Of a stretch of 64,000 nt of DNA, positions 13,226-25,400 are shown piece by piece. Position numbers and translations under genes: made by a program. The notes beneath the pieces are model-generated. The model was not told where the DNA came from and ran no database searches. It saw nothing but the letters and a program-made list of their open reading frames with translations. How positions within the stretch are numbered: position 1 is the first letter of the stretch; every line of letters starts with the position of its first letter. The stretch comes from Channa striata (lineage: Eukaryota > Chordata > Actinopteri > Anabantiformes > Channidae), in NCBI GenBank assembly GCA_033026295.1, contig CM065175.1:17866837-17930836 (forward strand), written 5' to 3'.

Positions 13226-16200
13226 TAAAGTGAATAATTCAAGATGCTCAGAATTTATTACAAAGAAAACTGAAACCACTGACAGGCCATTATTTTTATC
13301 AGCTGATTTACCACTCAGTTTACATGGGTTCATTTTAGAGCATTACTGCAATTATTTGACGTGAGCATATATTAAGCCAAAATTAAACACAATTTCTGCT
13401 TAGATAATTATATACTCGCAGCTAAATTTTATAAGTTGGAGAGCTGAGATGCAGTAATGTCAAATCTGTAGTCTTTCTGTAATATTAATATGCAGTGGAT
13501 GTGATTTCCAGTCACTGCCTTTTTCTTTTACTGTGCCAGAAACCGCGATGAGTAGGACTAAGACAGTTTCCTTTTTGTTAAAAAATGAGGTCAGCGAATT
13601 GTTAGTGCAACACTGTGGTAGGGTCCAGGGTCAGCGTCATCTCATTTTCATCAGTCCACAGAGGGGGGGAAAAAACAAGGAGCGTCCTCCCATTCAAGTA
13701 ATGAAATTTATCTCCTGAATGTACAAAAGCAAAGTCCAATTAATTGACGATGTCTCTTGGCAGAAGTGTTTAATCCAAACCCATAAAAAATATTTGAATT
13801 AAGGGCAAGATATTCTGAACCTGGGAGTGAGGAATGACTATAGTGCAAAGCTAAAGGGACTTGAAATGTCCAAATAAAAATGTTTTGCTGTGAAAAGACA
13901 TCAAAGGGACACGTCAAGGTGACTGTTCTTTTTGTTCTCGGAAAAGGTAAGAAAACAAGGAAGAGGACAAATATTTGACACAGAGTCCGTGAAGTGTTCT
14001 GTCTTCTTTTTCCTGTGAAAACGGAATCTATATGACATAAGATTTTTTTTTGCATTTCTCAACAGAGTATGCAAATGCACTGTGTGTTTGCATTTTACAC
14101 CTTCTGCAACATGCATTTGTACTAGTAATTTAATTCCTCTTGTTGAAACATAATAGAGAGGCTATTTTATTCTGATATTTTGCGTCTCTGTGGGTGTTCA
14201 AGTGTCCTCCATTAGTCTTAAATTTGAGTAGAAAAATGTTTACCACATGAGCTGACCCTCTCAAAAATGTAACTGTTCCACATAAAAATGGAATCACATT
14301 TACAAAAGCAGCCAGTTCTAATCTGGTCATCAGCCTGTGGCATGTGTTTGTTACACATATCGGTGCATTTCTATGTGAGTGTCACAAGGGTCTGATTAGT
14401 GGCTGCAGCCTTTCCAGTGGCTTGTGATCGCCATGGCTATGCAGTAAGAGTGAGGCAGCGGCGGCAGCGATATCAACTGCAGCAGCCTTTACTATTACTG
14501 TTTACAGCCATGCAGTAAAAACACACACAGTACTATGTGCCCTGCTGCTGCACGCTGCGCTACTCACCCATCACTCTGCACACTATGCACAATGGGAACA
14601 AGAGCTGCTCGGCTGCCTGGTGGCTCTTCTGCTCGACAGGGATCAAAGGGAGAGAACGAGAGCGATATGGAGGGAGAGAAAAATGAGAAAGAGGAAGTAA
14701 GGGAGGGGAGGATGTAGAGACTGAAAGAAGTACAGGACAAAAATGAGTGTGGAAGGGAAGAATTGGGGAGGGCTCGGGGAAAATCAGTCAGGAGTTGTGT
14801 GAGGAGATTGGGGGAAAAAGAGAGTACAGGAGAGATAGCGTGAAATGCTGTAGAGAGAGAGGTGACTGAATGAATGAAAGGATGAATGAACAAGTGAAAC
14901 ACACGAATCCAAGGGACTTATTGAAAAAGACTGACGGTGTCTGCAAGCGCCCTCACGACTGTGTGTGTCAAGCGAGAGTGTGTGAGCAAGAGGATGAGTG
15001 GGTGAACAAGTGCAGCAGGACAGAGGGAGAAAGGGAGAGAGAGAGAGAGATTGGGAAACGGTGAAAGTGAGTGAGAGAGGATCCGTTCCGTCAGAGAGGA
15101 CACACTCCAGTGGCTGTGATTAAGTATGGGCCAATTAACACGAGGAGCATTGAGCTCCAGCTGCACTCTTCTCTTCATTCCTCTGCTCCCCCACACTGCC
15201 ATATTACCCCCGCATGATACACACACACTTACAGAAACACTCACGTATATGTGCACATTGTGTTGGCGCTTTATCTTATCTTTTGCTGTAGTACAGCTAT
15301 GGAACATGCGGCAGTATTCTCGAGCCCACTGCAGTTTTAAATGTTGATAAATGGAAAAAGAGAAAAATCTTCTTCAGAGGAGGGTGTCTTCATATAAGGT
15401 CCTTACAGTGACTAACATAGATGCTACAATTTCTACTAATTGGGAACAGTAGACTATATTTACTAGCCTGCGTGTATTTGAGATTTTTCGTACTGGAAGT
15501 GGGAAACTGGCTGAGTTGAATCAGTGCAGCCCGTGCCATAGGCAGCAGGGAGCGGGTCCATTACTCTGCATGACAGCGTGGAATGAAGCAGCAGAGCCTC
15601 GATGTGGGCTGAACACAAGGCTGAACACTACACTTGCACAACTCCACACTCCAGACTCCATGGACTCCTTCCCTATTCTCATTTCACCAGCAGATCCGAT
15701 GCAGCACAAGGTCTGGCATGCTGCCTCCATTGGGGTTCAGTGGGAACGGGACTCAGAGAGGTGAGGATGCCAGCAACTGACTTTCTCCCCCAAGAGGTTC
15801 CCCCCTCACTTGCGACTCACTCTTCCAGAGTCACCGTAGGCACTTGCTGTAGCTGTAGCGCAAACATTTTGGGAAAGGGAGGGGATCTGCTTCTCTAAAA
15901 CATTGTGATTGTTTCCCTACCCCATCACACTGACACCGAGAATCAATTTTTCATTCTGTGTTTAGAGGCTATACAAGTTTTTTTCCCCATCTCTTTGGTA
16001 GTTGAAGGAATAATATAGGCTTGACTGTTCTCCTCTAAGAATACATACCTTCAAAGTAGCTGATCTGCCCCTTTCTAGTTTTCAAACTACTGAAAGAGGT
16101 TTTGCACGCGTGCAGTACACTTGTCATTAATTTCTATAAGTAATAATTTGGGATTACAGTAAGCGCATTATGCAGAGTAAATCAAATATTTAAGCAGAGA

Positions 16201-17701
16201 AATGATGAGATGTGTTTTGATGGTGAACCACTAGCTGGCAATTTTGGAAGAGAAAGAAGAGACTGGCTTGCCTGTGTGAATGTTTTCTCTCTCATCTTCT
16301 TGATTAGCTGTCTCTGTCAGCCTGAGAATATTCCTGCTCTTAAGTACTTGGTAAATATTCCTGAAGGTGTTTTTAGTTTGCTTCTAACAGTCACTGGCAT
16401 GTATGCTGGCTTCTGTGGTGCTGTAAATGCCACTTTCTTTGTTTAAAAAGACAAACTAAACAGGCTCAGCAGAAAAATAATTATACTGTAGATGCAGAAC
16501 GCCGCTTATTACATTGATTGACAAAATGAAAGATCAACACTGTACAATACAAATACTTTAGTGTACTGTAAGTGTGATATAATCACTTTAACAGCAAATG
16601 ATGATTGAAGGTGCTTGCACCATGATGTATTCAAAGTTTCAAAGTCTAAAAAAATCATCAAAGGAAGTATTTCTACATTTGAAAGGTTTTCAGATTCCGT
16701 TGTTTTTTCCTTTCAAGAAAGAAGAAAGGAATATATTATACTGTAGTTTTTATACTAATGATGATACACGAGTCTCAGCAAAAAAAAAAAAACCTGATAT
16801 GTCAGACATAATAACACATTAACACATTATTAACTAGTTACATAAATTACAGTTTATTTTGCTGAAATAAAAGAACTCCAAACACTGGAGAGGAGATGCT
16901 TTAAAAAGCTAGAAGGGAAAAAAAAAACATAGTAAAATGCAAATATTTGCATTTTAACAAAGGATTCATTTACGGTAGCAAATCAAATGAAACTGTAATC
17001 TCTCTCTCCCACTCTCCTTTGCCTTCTGTGCGTGAAAGCCCCTTCACTGCTTTCTTTTTATTATTTAGCTTGCAGAATTTCGCAGAATGGAACACATAAG
17101 TGAACTACATAGTAAGATATATTTGGAAAAGGATTTGATCATAATTTACTTGCACGTCGCCTTGTTGCTGCATGGCTCAGCGAGACGTTGCAGTTGCACA
17201 TTCAATAAACGGGCAGCGCACACACTGCAGGAAAAGCGCACGCTGTATATAGTAAAACACTGTGTTCACACTTCCAACAAGGCTTGCTGTGGTGGAATGG
17301 CACATGCTGGTTGAGTGGTGCAACGCAAACACCCCATGAGAGTGAAATACAGTGACAGGCCTAACAGTTAATGTCTCACAGCTCAGCACCATATAATACA
17401 TCTCCACCAAATGATGTGATGTACCGTGTTCCTGCAGCTCTGTGTCTGCCTCGCATTTTTCTTTCCGTTCTTCCTCGCCTTTAAAAAAACGAAACAAAGC
17501 TCGGTTTTCCCTCCATCTCCCCTTCATTATTAGATTGTCCTTTTCCTTCTCTCCTCCTAACAGGTCTGTCTCTCTCCATCTCACTACACCTCCATCTTTT
17601 TCCTACCTGTCTCTATCTGCCTCCCTCATTCACCCTCTCATTCCATCTCATTCCACCGCTCTCCCCCTACCTCTCTGCCTCTTCTTTCTGTAGGCCCCCA
17701 C

Positions 17702-17741
17702 CACACACACACACACACACACACCCACACACACACACACA
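17702..17741. repeat. (CA)n microsatellite, interrupted once
   Basis: CA run with a single CCC interruption, in a strongly pyrimidine-rich stretch. Confidence 0.95.
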
Positions 17742-18555
17742 GCCCTGTCACTCAAAACAGAAGGTTTGACAGTCTGTTTGTTTAGGCCAAACACGTATAC
17801 ACACCCCTGTAATCAATATTTCTTTTCCTGCTACTCTCCTCACATATTACACGCCACCACCTCTCCCCACTTCATCCTCTCCTTTACCACTTGTCTTCTA
17901 CTCCTCCAGCCGGCCTCCTTTGCCTTCAGTCAATTCATCTTAAGTCATATGCCCTGCATTTACAGGATCTTTCTATTCTATTAATTTCACAGCTTTCTAC
18001 CTTCCTTTCTCATTTCTCCAGTCAGTTTTTCCTCTCCACCCCCCCCCCCCCTTTTCTTTTCTTTGCTGCTTTTTCTATCCAAAAGACTGATCAGGGTCAA
18101 GGAATCGTCAGACTGTGACAAAGAGAGAAGTCGGATAAAGATAGAGCAAAAAACACAGAGAGGCGGGAAAAAAAAAGAGAGAGTGACTTTAGAAGGAATT
18201 TGTCAACAGGCTCCTGTTAATCAATGCAATTGTGTTTGGTACCTGAAGCAATGAAAATAGGAAGTGGAGACGGGGAATATGAAAAGCCGGAGTATGAGAG
18301 AGCAGGGAGAAAGTGAGAAGGAAATGGAGAAAGGGAGGGTGGGCAGTTGGCACCAAAAGTAAATTGAAAATGATGTGCTGTGTTTTTGTGTGCGAGTGCG
18401 GCTCACATATTAACCCTGCTATCTCCCAGGTAGTCATTATCTTTCAATGTGGTGGTTTGTGCGAATGTGTGTGTCTGTGTTTATGTGTACTGCATTAACT
18501 CATATCTCTCTATCATTAAGCTGCTCTATGGGCAGTGTGCGTCCATGCATTTATC

Positions 18556-18556
<1 letters not shown>

Positions 18557-18590
<34 letters not shown>
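18557..18590. repeat. (GT)n microsatellite
   Basis: GT run of about 17 units. Confidence 0.95.
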
Positions 18591-18592
<2 letters not shown>

Positions 18593-19206
18593 CAAACATA
18601 AGTCTATGTGAGGGCGAGTGTGTTTACAGTGATCTTAATTGTTGTTATCATTCATGTAGCACAATAACCACCTCCGCCCCCATCTTTGTCTCTGTCTGCT
18701 ATTAACTCTGTCTCTTGCCCTCCTTCCCTCTAATGGCCAGTTTCTATTTTTCCTCATATTGTTCCTTCTCAGCCTGCAGCTTAAGTAGAACCCATTTCAT
18801 CTTCTCCTTTTCTTGCCTTCTTTACCTTCCATCCATTGTTTTCCCCCTCTGCATTCCAATTTCCTCATCCAGTGTTTTTCCCAGCCAAAGCTAACTTTTA
18901 TTAGCCAGTAATTGAATTCAGAATTCATTACAGTCTTGCCTGTATGCAATCTCTGATCAGTTATTGTCTTTCTTTTTCTCATGTCACTCTTGTTACCTCT
19001 ATCCTCTATTCTCCTTGGTTTTTTTATTTGATTTAATGTCCTCTGTACTGAACACAAAAGGAAAAAACACAACACGAGGGCCAAACTTAATGTCTTCCTC
19101 TCTTGCTTCTTCTTCACCTTCTTCTTCGTCTCCTGGCTGTCTCTCCTTCTTGCAGGCACCCTCTCTTAGTGCGATATATATCTGCCTCCCCCCTCGGCAG
19201 GTTGCC

Positions 19207-19494
19207 ATGGTCGCCATACCTACTCTCTCTCTCCTATTGGTCCTGGCAGAATGGGCAGGTCTGGTGGAAGCCTCCCCCCACCTCCTGCTTCGGCCCAGCC
19301 CGCGGGAACGTGATGCAGGGGCCATGATGAACTTCAACATCGCCGTGATCCATGCCGGTGCTACAGTGCAGGCAGAGGCGGCAGTGGCGGGGCCTGGGGG
19401 AAGGGTCCTCTACCCCGGCTTTGGTCGGGTATATGGCTCCCTGGGGGAGAGCGTGGTCACCCAGTGGGGCTCTGCTAACGTCATCTGGCTACAG
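19207..19494 (+). CDS. grin2d: grin2d coding exon 1: signal peptide and start of amino-terminal domain
   Basis: Residues 1-96. The chosen ATG has a near-perfect context (GCCATGG) and begins a hydrophobic leader (TLSLLLVLAEWAGLVEA) that fits a cleavable signal peptide, followed by the mature receptor (NFNIAVIHAG). Two acceptors precede it: AG at 19154-19155 and AG at 19199-19200, each with a pyrimidine tract, so either could start the exon. The frame stays open upstream to 18964, but that sequence is CT-rich and precedes the acceptors. The exon ends at CAG|GTTGGA in phase 0; the next intron is 316 nt. Confidence 0.9.
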
Positions 19495-22400
19495 GTTGGA
19501 CACTGTCTCCTCCATCTACCGCTCACTCTGCCTTACTTGAACGAAGGGAATAACAATGACCATCCATTATTCATACTCACTCTCATTATGTGAGCTGAAT
19601 GGACAGTACACTGCTGCCGTGGTGTGGGCCCTGCTCAATGACTCGCCGTCTGGCTCCACTCTTTGACTAAAGCTTGTACTGTTAGCCAGTCATCACGCGT
19701 GCCACAGACACCTTCCATATGTATAACACAAATTAAAATACACTTAGCTGCTAGGCCAACTCCATTTGTCTCACTGTCTTTATCCTCCCCCTTTCTCTGT
19801 CATATCACAGGTGAATGACAGTAGTCCTAAGACAGTGCTGTCCCAGCTGTGTGAGCTACTGGCGGCGCGGCCCCTGCAGGGTCTGGTTTACGAAGAGGAG
19901 AGGCCCCCTCGCACGGCGTGGGGTCCTTTGGCCCCCATGCTGGAGTTTGTCTCTGCACAAACAGGACTGCCCATAGTGGCTGTAGGAGGGGGAGCAGGGC
20001 TGGGGAGGATGCCACAGGTAGGAGAAGGAGAGTTGCAACTAGGTGGGGGAGTGAAGATGAGAAGCTTGCAGATTTTGTGTGTGTGAATGTGTATGAGCGA
20101 GAGAAAGAAAATCCGAGGGTAGATGTGGCATATGTGCGTTTGTGTAGGTGAGTGGAACAATGTTGATTAGGTGTGTGCTGCATATTGAAGCAGTGCAGAT
20201 CCACAGCCCTATGAAGGGGAAGTGTAAAGGAAGGGCTGCTTACACTGCCATCAAAACGTACAGTGTCAGGACGACGTGCATCCTCTTTGTGAAGAAAACG
20301 TTTGGGGAAGTGTTGATGGGTCGGAGAAGAAGTTGAAGGTCAGGGTCGCTGATCTGCTGAAACTCTGGGCTGTTTGATCTGTAAATGGCACCAACTGGGG
20401 CTGTCGCTGTTTCTCTGATGTTCCTGGGAGGAAGGCAAGGAGCAGACATAGGTGTATGTATGAATGAGCAATGGTGTGTGTGTGCGTGTGTGTGTGTGTG
20501 TGTGTAGACTGTACACTTGTGTGCGCTGCATATTTATCAGAGAAAAGTAGTGCCATATTCTTTTCGCCACTAACCACAAAAAAGAGAAACAAAAAGCACT
20601 GCACTGGTGCTGACAAATGACAGCTTTAACCATTTCCTCTTGAGGAATTAAATGGTAGCACTTTGATGAACCTCTTTAAAGATGTACCCTTGCCTGGGCC
20701 TCATCCCCTCCCATCCCCTGAACAGACTTTTTGGAAACGCTCCCTTCTGGATGTCATAAGGGAATTGGTGCAACAATCCAAGCTGTTTTAGCCCTGCAGC
20801 TGCTTGAGTGCTGCTGCTCCATAAAAACTTCAAGCCCCATGATGCCTATGTGTTATGCATAAAGATGGAGTAGTCCAGAGAGTTGTAGTTCTTTGCTGTG
20901 AACATCATGTCTGTTACTTACTTGCTGTATCACTGCTGCAGTTTAGACACAGCACAACTGCTAAGGACATGCTATTCCCAATGACTTTTAAAATCAAATC
21001 TGCTGCTCTCTTCTCCAAATCAGGAATCAGGTTCCATCTTTCTCCAGTTCAGCTCCTCTACTGCCCTTCAATTAGAGGTCATCTTTGAGGTGCTGGAGGA
21101 GTACGATTGGACCGCCTTTTCTGTGGTGTCCACGCGTCACCATGGCTACCAGGATTTCCTGTCTGTGGTGGAGGGCCTGACAGACGGTTCGTTCATTGGC
21201 TGGGAGAAGAAGAGCGTGGTGATCCTGAACGTCACCGACGACCCTGGGGGGGCACGCACACGCAGGCTGCTGAAGGAGAACGAGGCGCAGGTGAGACAGG
21301 GGGGAGGGAGGAAGGGAAGGGGGGAGGAAAGGGGAGGAAGTGCTGCGAGTGTCATTGGGGGCCCCCTTTCTGACAGGTGGCTTCCCAGCTTTTTCCTTCC
21401 TTCTTCGTCTCTCCCTCTGTCCCTCCGCATCTCTCTCTCCCCTCTCTCCTCTATCCCTCTGTTCTTCTCTTCCCTCCCATCTGCCAAGACATAAAGACTT
21501 GAATGGTACAACAGAAACCACGAGTCAATCTGATTTCCTGGCGAGCTGTTATGTGGCATTGCACCAAGAATTATGGAGTGAAATGTGCTAAAGAACTTAA
21601 CTACAGTTTCTCCCGTGATCCAGGTTTGATGAAAAAAGTATATGTTATATGTTAAAAATATGAACAATATTTGTTCTGTCAACTTCCCTGAAGATACTAC
21701 TAAGATGGTACTATTTTACTATTTTTTGTTCACCTTTTTGGTGTCGAAACTAAAGCGAAAACAAAAAAACGAAAAGTGTTACGTAGGTTGGATGTGGTGC
21801 AATGAACCGCTGCTTGTTGAGGGGTTGCTGAGCATGGTCCATAAAGCCTTGACCTTAACATCACCTTATGTATTCATGATTTCTTGTACTGATGCTTTTT
21901 AGTAAATTAAATGTAACTCTGTACACTTCAAATTCACATTGATTCATTAACCTCGACCAGAACGACTCAAGGATTCTGTTTCTACCTCTGGTGTGATTCG
22001 TCCTTTCGTCCTGTATGTTCGCTCCCTGCTCTCTCATCTGCCACTGACTTGCCTCTTTTTCCTTTCCTGCAGCACCTACAGCACTTGTTTGAAACTTTCA
22101 TTCCTCTATTTCTATATTTTCTCTTGCTGTAACTCTTGTTTTTCAGTCACAAACCTTCCTTAATCTTTTCGAACCCTTGAAGCTTCTTTTGACCCCATGG
22201 TCCTCCTCTTCAGTGTTTCACTCATCTCTGCCATTTCCCACTTAGTCCAGTTCCTCTCCCCGCATGTTTCCTTACCTGCAGACAAGCTCATGCTCCTCTG
22301 TTGTTTTTGACATTCACACACACCTTAATGGTTCCCTTCCCTTCCTTCAGTCCAACTCCATTGCTGCATGTCTGTACAGCCAGTTAAGCCAGTGTCCTCG

Positions 22401-25400
22401 CTGCTGTCCCAGCATGCCCAGTGCACCTCTGTGTTCATTTGTGTCTGTGTCCTTAGGTGTGTGCATGCGTATTGGATTCCTTGTGAGTCCACTCTGCTAA
22501 TGTCACTTTTAATACAGCGCACTGCCTGCAGCAGGTTGCTTATATGCAGTGCTGTCTTTTAACCCTACTGCTTTTTCCAACTCCTCTTCTTTTTTCGCTT
22601 TTCTTTTCTGCAGAGCTAATAAATGCTTTTGACTGCTAAGCAGTCCTGTGTGCATTTGCATTGCATGCCCTCTCTCTCTGTCACACCTGCGGTAACGTCT
22701 CTTACATTGTAGATGGACAGTTGCGGGTCTTTGTGTCAGTTTCGTCTCAAATCTCTCACTGTCTATCTTTTACTCCATTTCTCTTCTAGCTTCTGCTTTG
22801 TCAGTATTTCCTCTGCTCTGTATCTCTCTCTCTCTCTCTCTCGTATTCTCCTCTCTTTCTCCATTTCCCGTCCTTAGATATTGCGTGTGTCTGTTTATAC
22901 CTCTGATTCTCCTTCCCCCCTAATTCAGTCCCCTTCTCTGTCTATCACCCACTTTCTCCCTCCCCCCGCCTCCCCCTCTGTCACTCTCATTCCCTGCCTA
23001 ATTCACTGGAGGTTTATTGGCATACAGGCAGAATTGTTTTGCCAAGCCATTACAGTTCAAAATACAATGAAGGCACAATTCTCAAAATATGCTTTCAGTC
23101 TGTTTCCCTGACTCCCCCTCCTATTCTTCTATGGGAGTCTTCTTCCTCTTTTTTTCTCCTTTAATTCCCCTTTGTCTCATTTATTCACTCACTCATTTTT
23201 TGTATTTCTATTATTTTTACTCTCCTATTCTTTCTTTCTTCCTTCTCGGGTATTTTTCAGCACTAACCTCACCCCTCTCTCTTCCGTCTTTCTGCTCAGC
23301 TCAGCTCAGCTTCATCCCACTCTTGTCAATCCCTTCCTTCTCTCTCTATTTCCCCTCTAACCCCTTAAATCCTATACTGGTCAATTTCTACCCCTTTCTC
23401 ATCCTCCGTGCCACTCCTTACCTCAGCACTTGCAGAAGAGTTTTTTTTTCTATTTCTTTAGTGTTTTCTTCCCCTTTCTCTTTAGCCTCATTCCATCACA
23501 TCACCTTTTCTTTCACAAAATTTTTTCATCTCTTCAAGCTCTGATTTCACCAAAATATATCATCATTTTCTTTTCTGCAAGGAGTGACTTTTCTATTTTC
23601 CCATCTTGGATTACTTCCTCCCATCCGTTTGTTTTGCCCCATTCGGACTCTAGGTCATCTCTCCACCCTGCTTTTAATAACATTGTCAGAGTTTAACCTC
23701 TTCTACCTTGTTCTCCCTCAGGTGTCTTTGGTCTTTAACCACCCTCCCCTATCCTTGCTTTCCTGCCTCTCCCCCCTCTATTCCTTGGCTCTGCCACTTA
23801 CAGTTGTTTCATTTTTGGTTTCCTGCTTTTCTCCTGGTTTTATTATTCATAACTGTAACTTGTTTCATCAGACTTAAGCTCATTAAGCGCTGACCCCCAT
23901 TGCCTCCTGAACCTCCTGGTTAGCACACATCACATAAAGCTATGCAGTCTTCTCTCCTTTTGATGTGGCTGCTTTGCTCTTAGAATCATACACCCAACTC
24001 CCACGAACCTTATCACATCAGCTTACAGCGACTGTATCTCTGCTTTAACCTCTCCCGGCATTCACTGTGCTCTTGATATGGCCTTTTCTATCAAACTCTG
24101 TCCTCTCCTGCTCAGGTGCACGTCTGCTCCCACTCTCTCTTTCTCCTTACTTCTCCCCTCCTCTGTCTCTCTCCATGTTTTCCCCTGTCCCCTCCTTATC
24201 TCACTAGCGTGTATGTGTGTGTGTGTCTCCTCCTGTCCCTGTTCCCTTCCTGCCTTCCTACTGTCCGCCAGGTACGTTTGCTGTACTGCTCCCAGGAGGA
24301 AGCCGAGCTGGTTTTCCGAGCTGCTTGGGCTGCTGGTCAGGCCGGGGCCTCACACATGTGGTTTGCTGTGGGGCCAGCTCTCTCAGGTTTGGCCATGGAG
24401 AGCCTGCCCCGGGCTCTGTTTGCCGTGCGGCCCCAAGGCTGGCGGGACGAACCTCGCCGGAGGATTGCTCGAGGTGTGTCTGTGCTGACTCATGGGGCAG
24501 TGGCAATGCGTAAGGACTACGGAACCACGGGTGGGCCAAACTTTGTCACCAACTGCATGACGGATGCCAATCAAACCGAGAGACTGCGGGGCAGGATGAG
24601 GTGAGAGGGAGATAATGAGAAAAAGGACACCTGAAAGGGAGAATGTCGGAAGGGAAGCAAAACAATATGTTGTGGGTTAAGTACAAGGCAGTTAGCAGGC
24701 TCCAGGCCAATATGGGAAATGGGAAGAAAAAGAAGTGGAGACAGGTTAAGTGGAATTCTGTGTCACAATTTGGTTAGACACCAGAATGAGATGGAAAAAA
24801 TGTTGGTGGGATTGGCAGATTTAGTGTCAAAGAGCAGGCACAAAGGGGATATCTGAATTTGGAGCTGGCTATCATCCACGCAAAACAGTTGTTGTTGGTG
24901 CATGTACTTGTGCGTTGGTGGAATCACCCCAGCATCTGTAGTAAGCGGACCATGTCTTATGTATATTAATGAGCAGGATTTAATACATTTCTCATAGGCT
25001 GTGCAAATACACAGCAGCACATTCTAACAGCACTGTGGCTCAAGTGGGTCTGGTTATTATACTGATTCATATTTAGACAGGTATAAACATCTTACATTCT
25101 TACTCCTCATTTAGTACACATAACCTGATGTTTGGTCAGTGTTGCAATTTCCAGTATTTTTTGTAAATATGCAAGTGTAAAAATTAAAGATAATAATTAA
25201 TGGATTCTTCTTTCTTAATGTCTAAACCCTGTCAAAAATAAAGAGGAAGACGGTTTGATCTTTTCAGTTTTTTGCACTGCTACCTGCTGTTCGCTGTTTG
25301 TAACTACAAGCTGCTCTTCATTTCTGGCGTTCTGTCATGTTACAGAAAAGCTTTCAGATTTTGTGTTTTGAAGCCAGAAAGATGACACAAGAAGACAATT

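Larger units (their letters stand above)
6761..19155. other. non-coding, presumed first intron (part 2)
   Basis: Over 12 kb without any coding sequence I can support. It holds purine-rich (about 6780-6970, 14640-15060) and pyrimidine-rich (about 7080-7260, 17420-18060) tracts and several CA/GT microsatellites. Open frames here have simple-repeat composition. The last 450 bases are CT-rich, as expected upstream of a splice acceptor. Confidence 0.55.

Noticed and set aside
22264..23893. Several 60-150 codon open frames rich in Ser, Leu, Phe and Pro
   Set aside because: They arise from CT-rich intron sequence, overlap in different frames and match no protein family.
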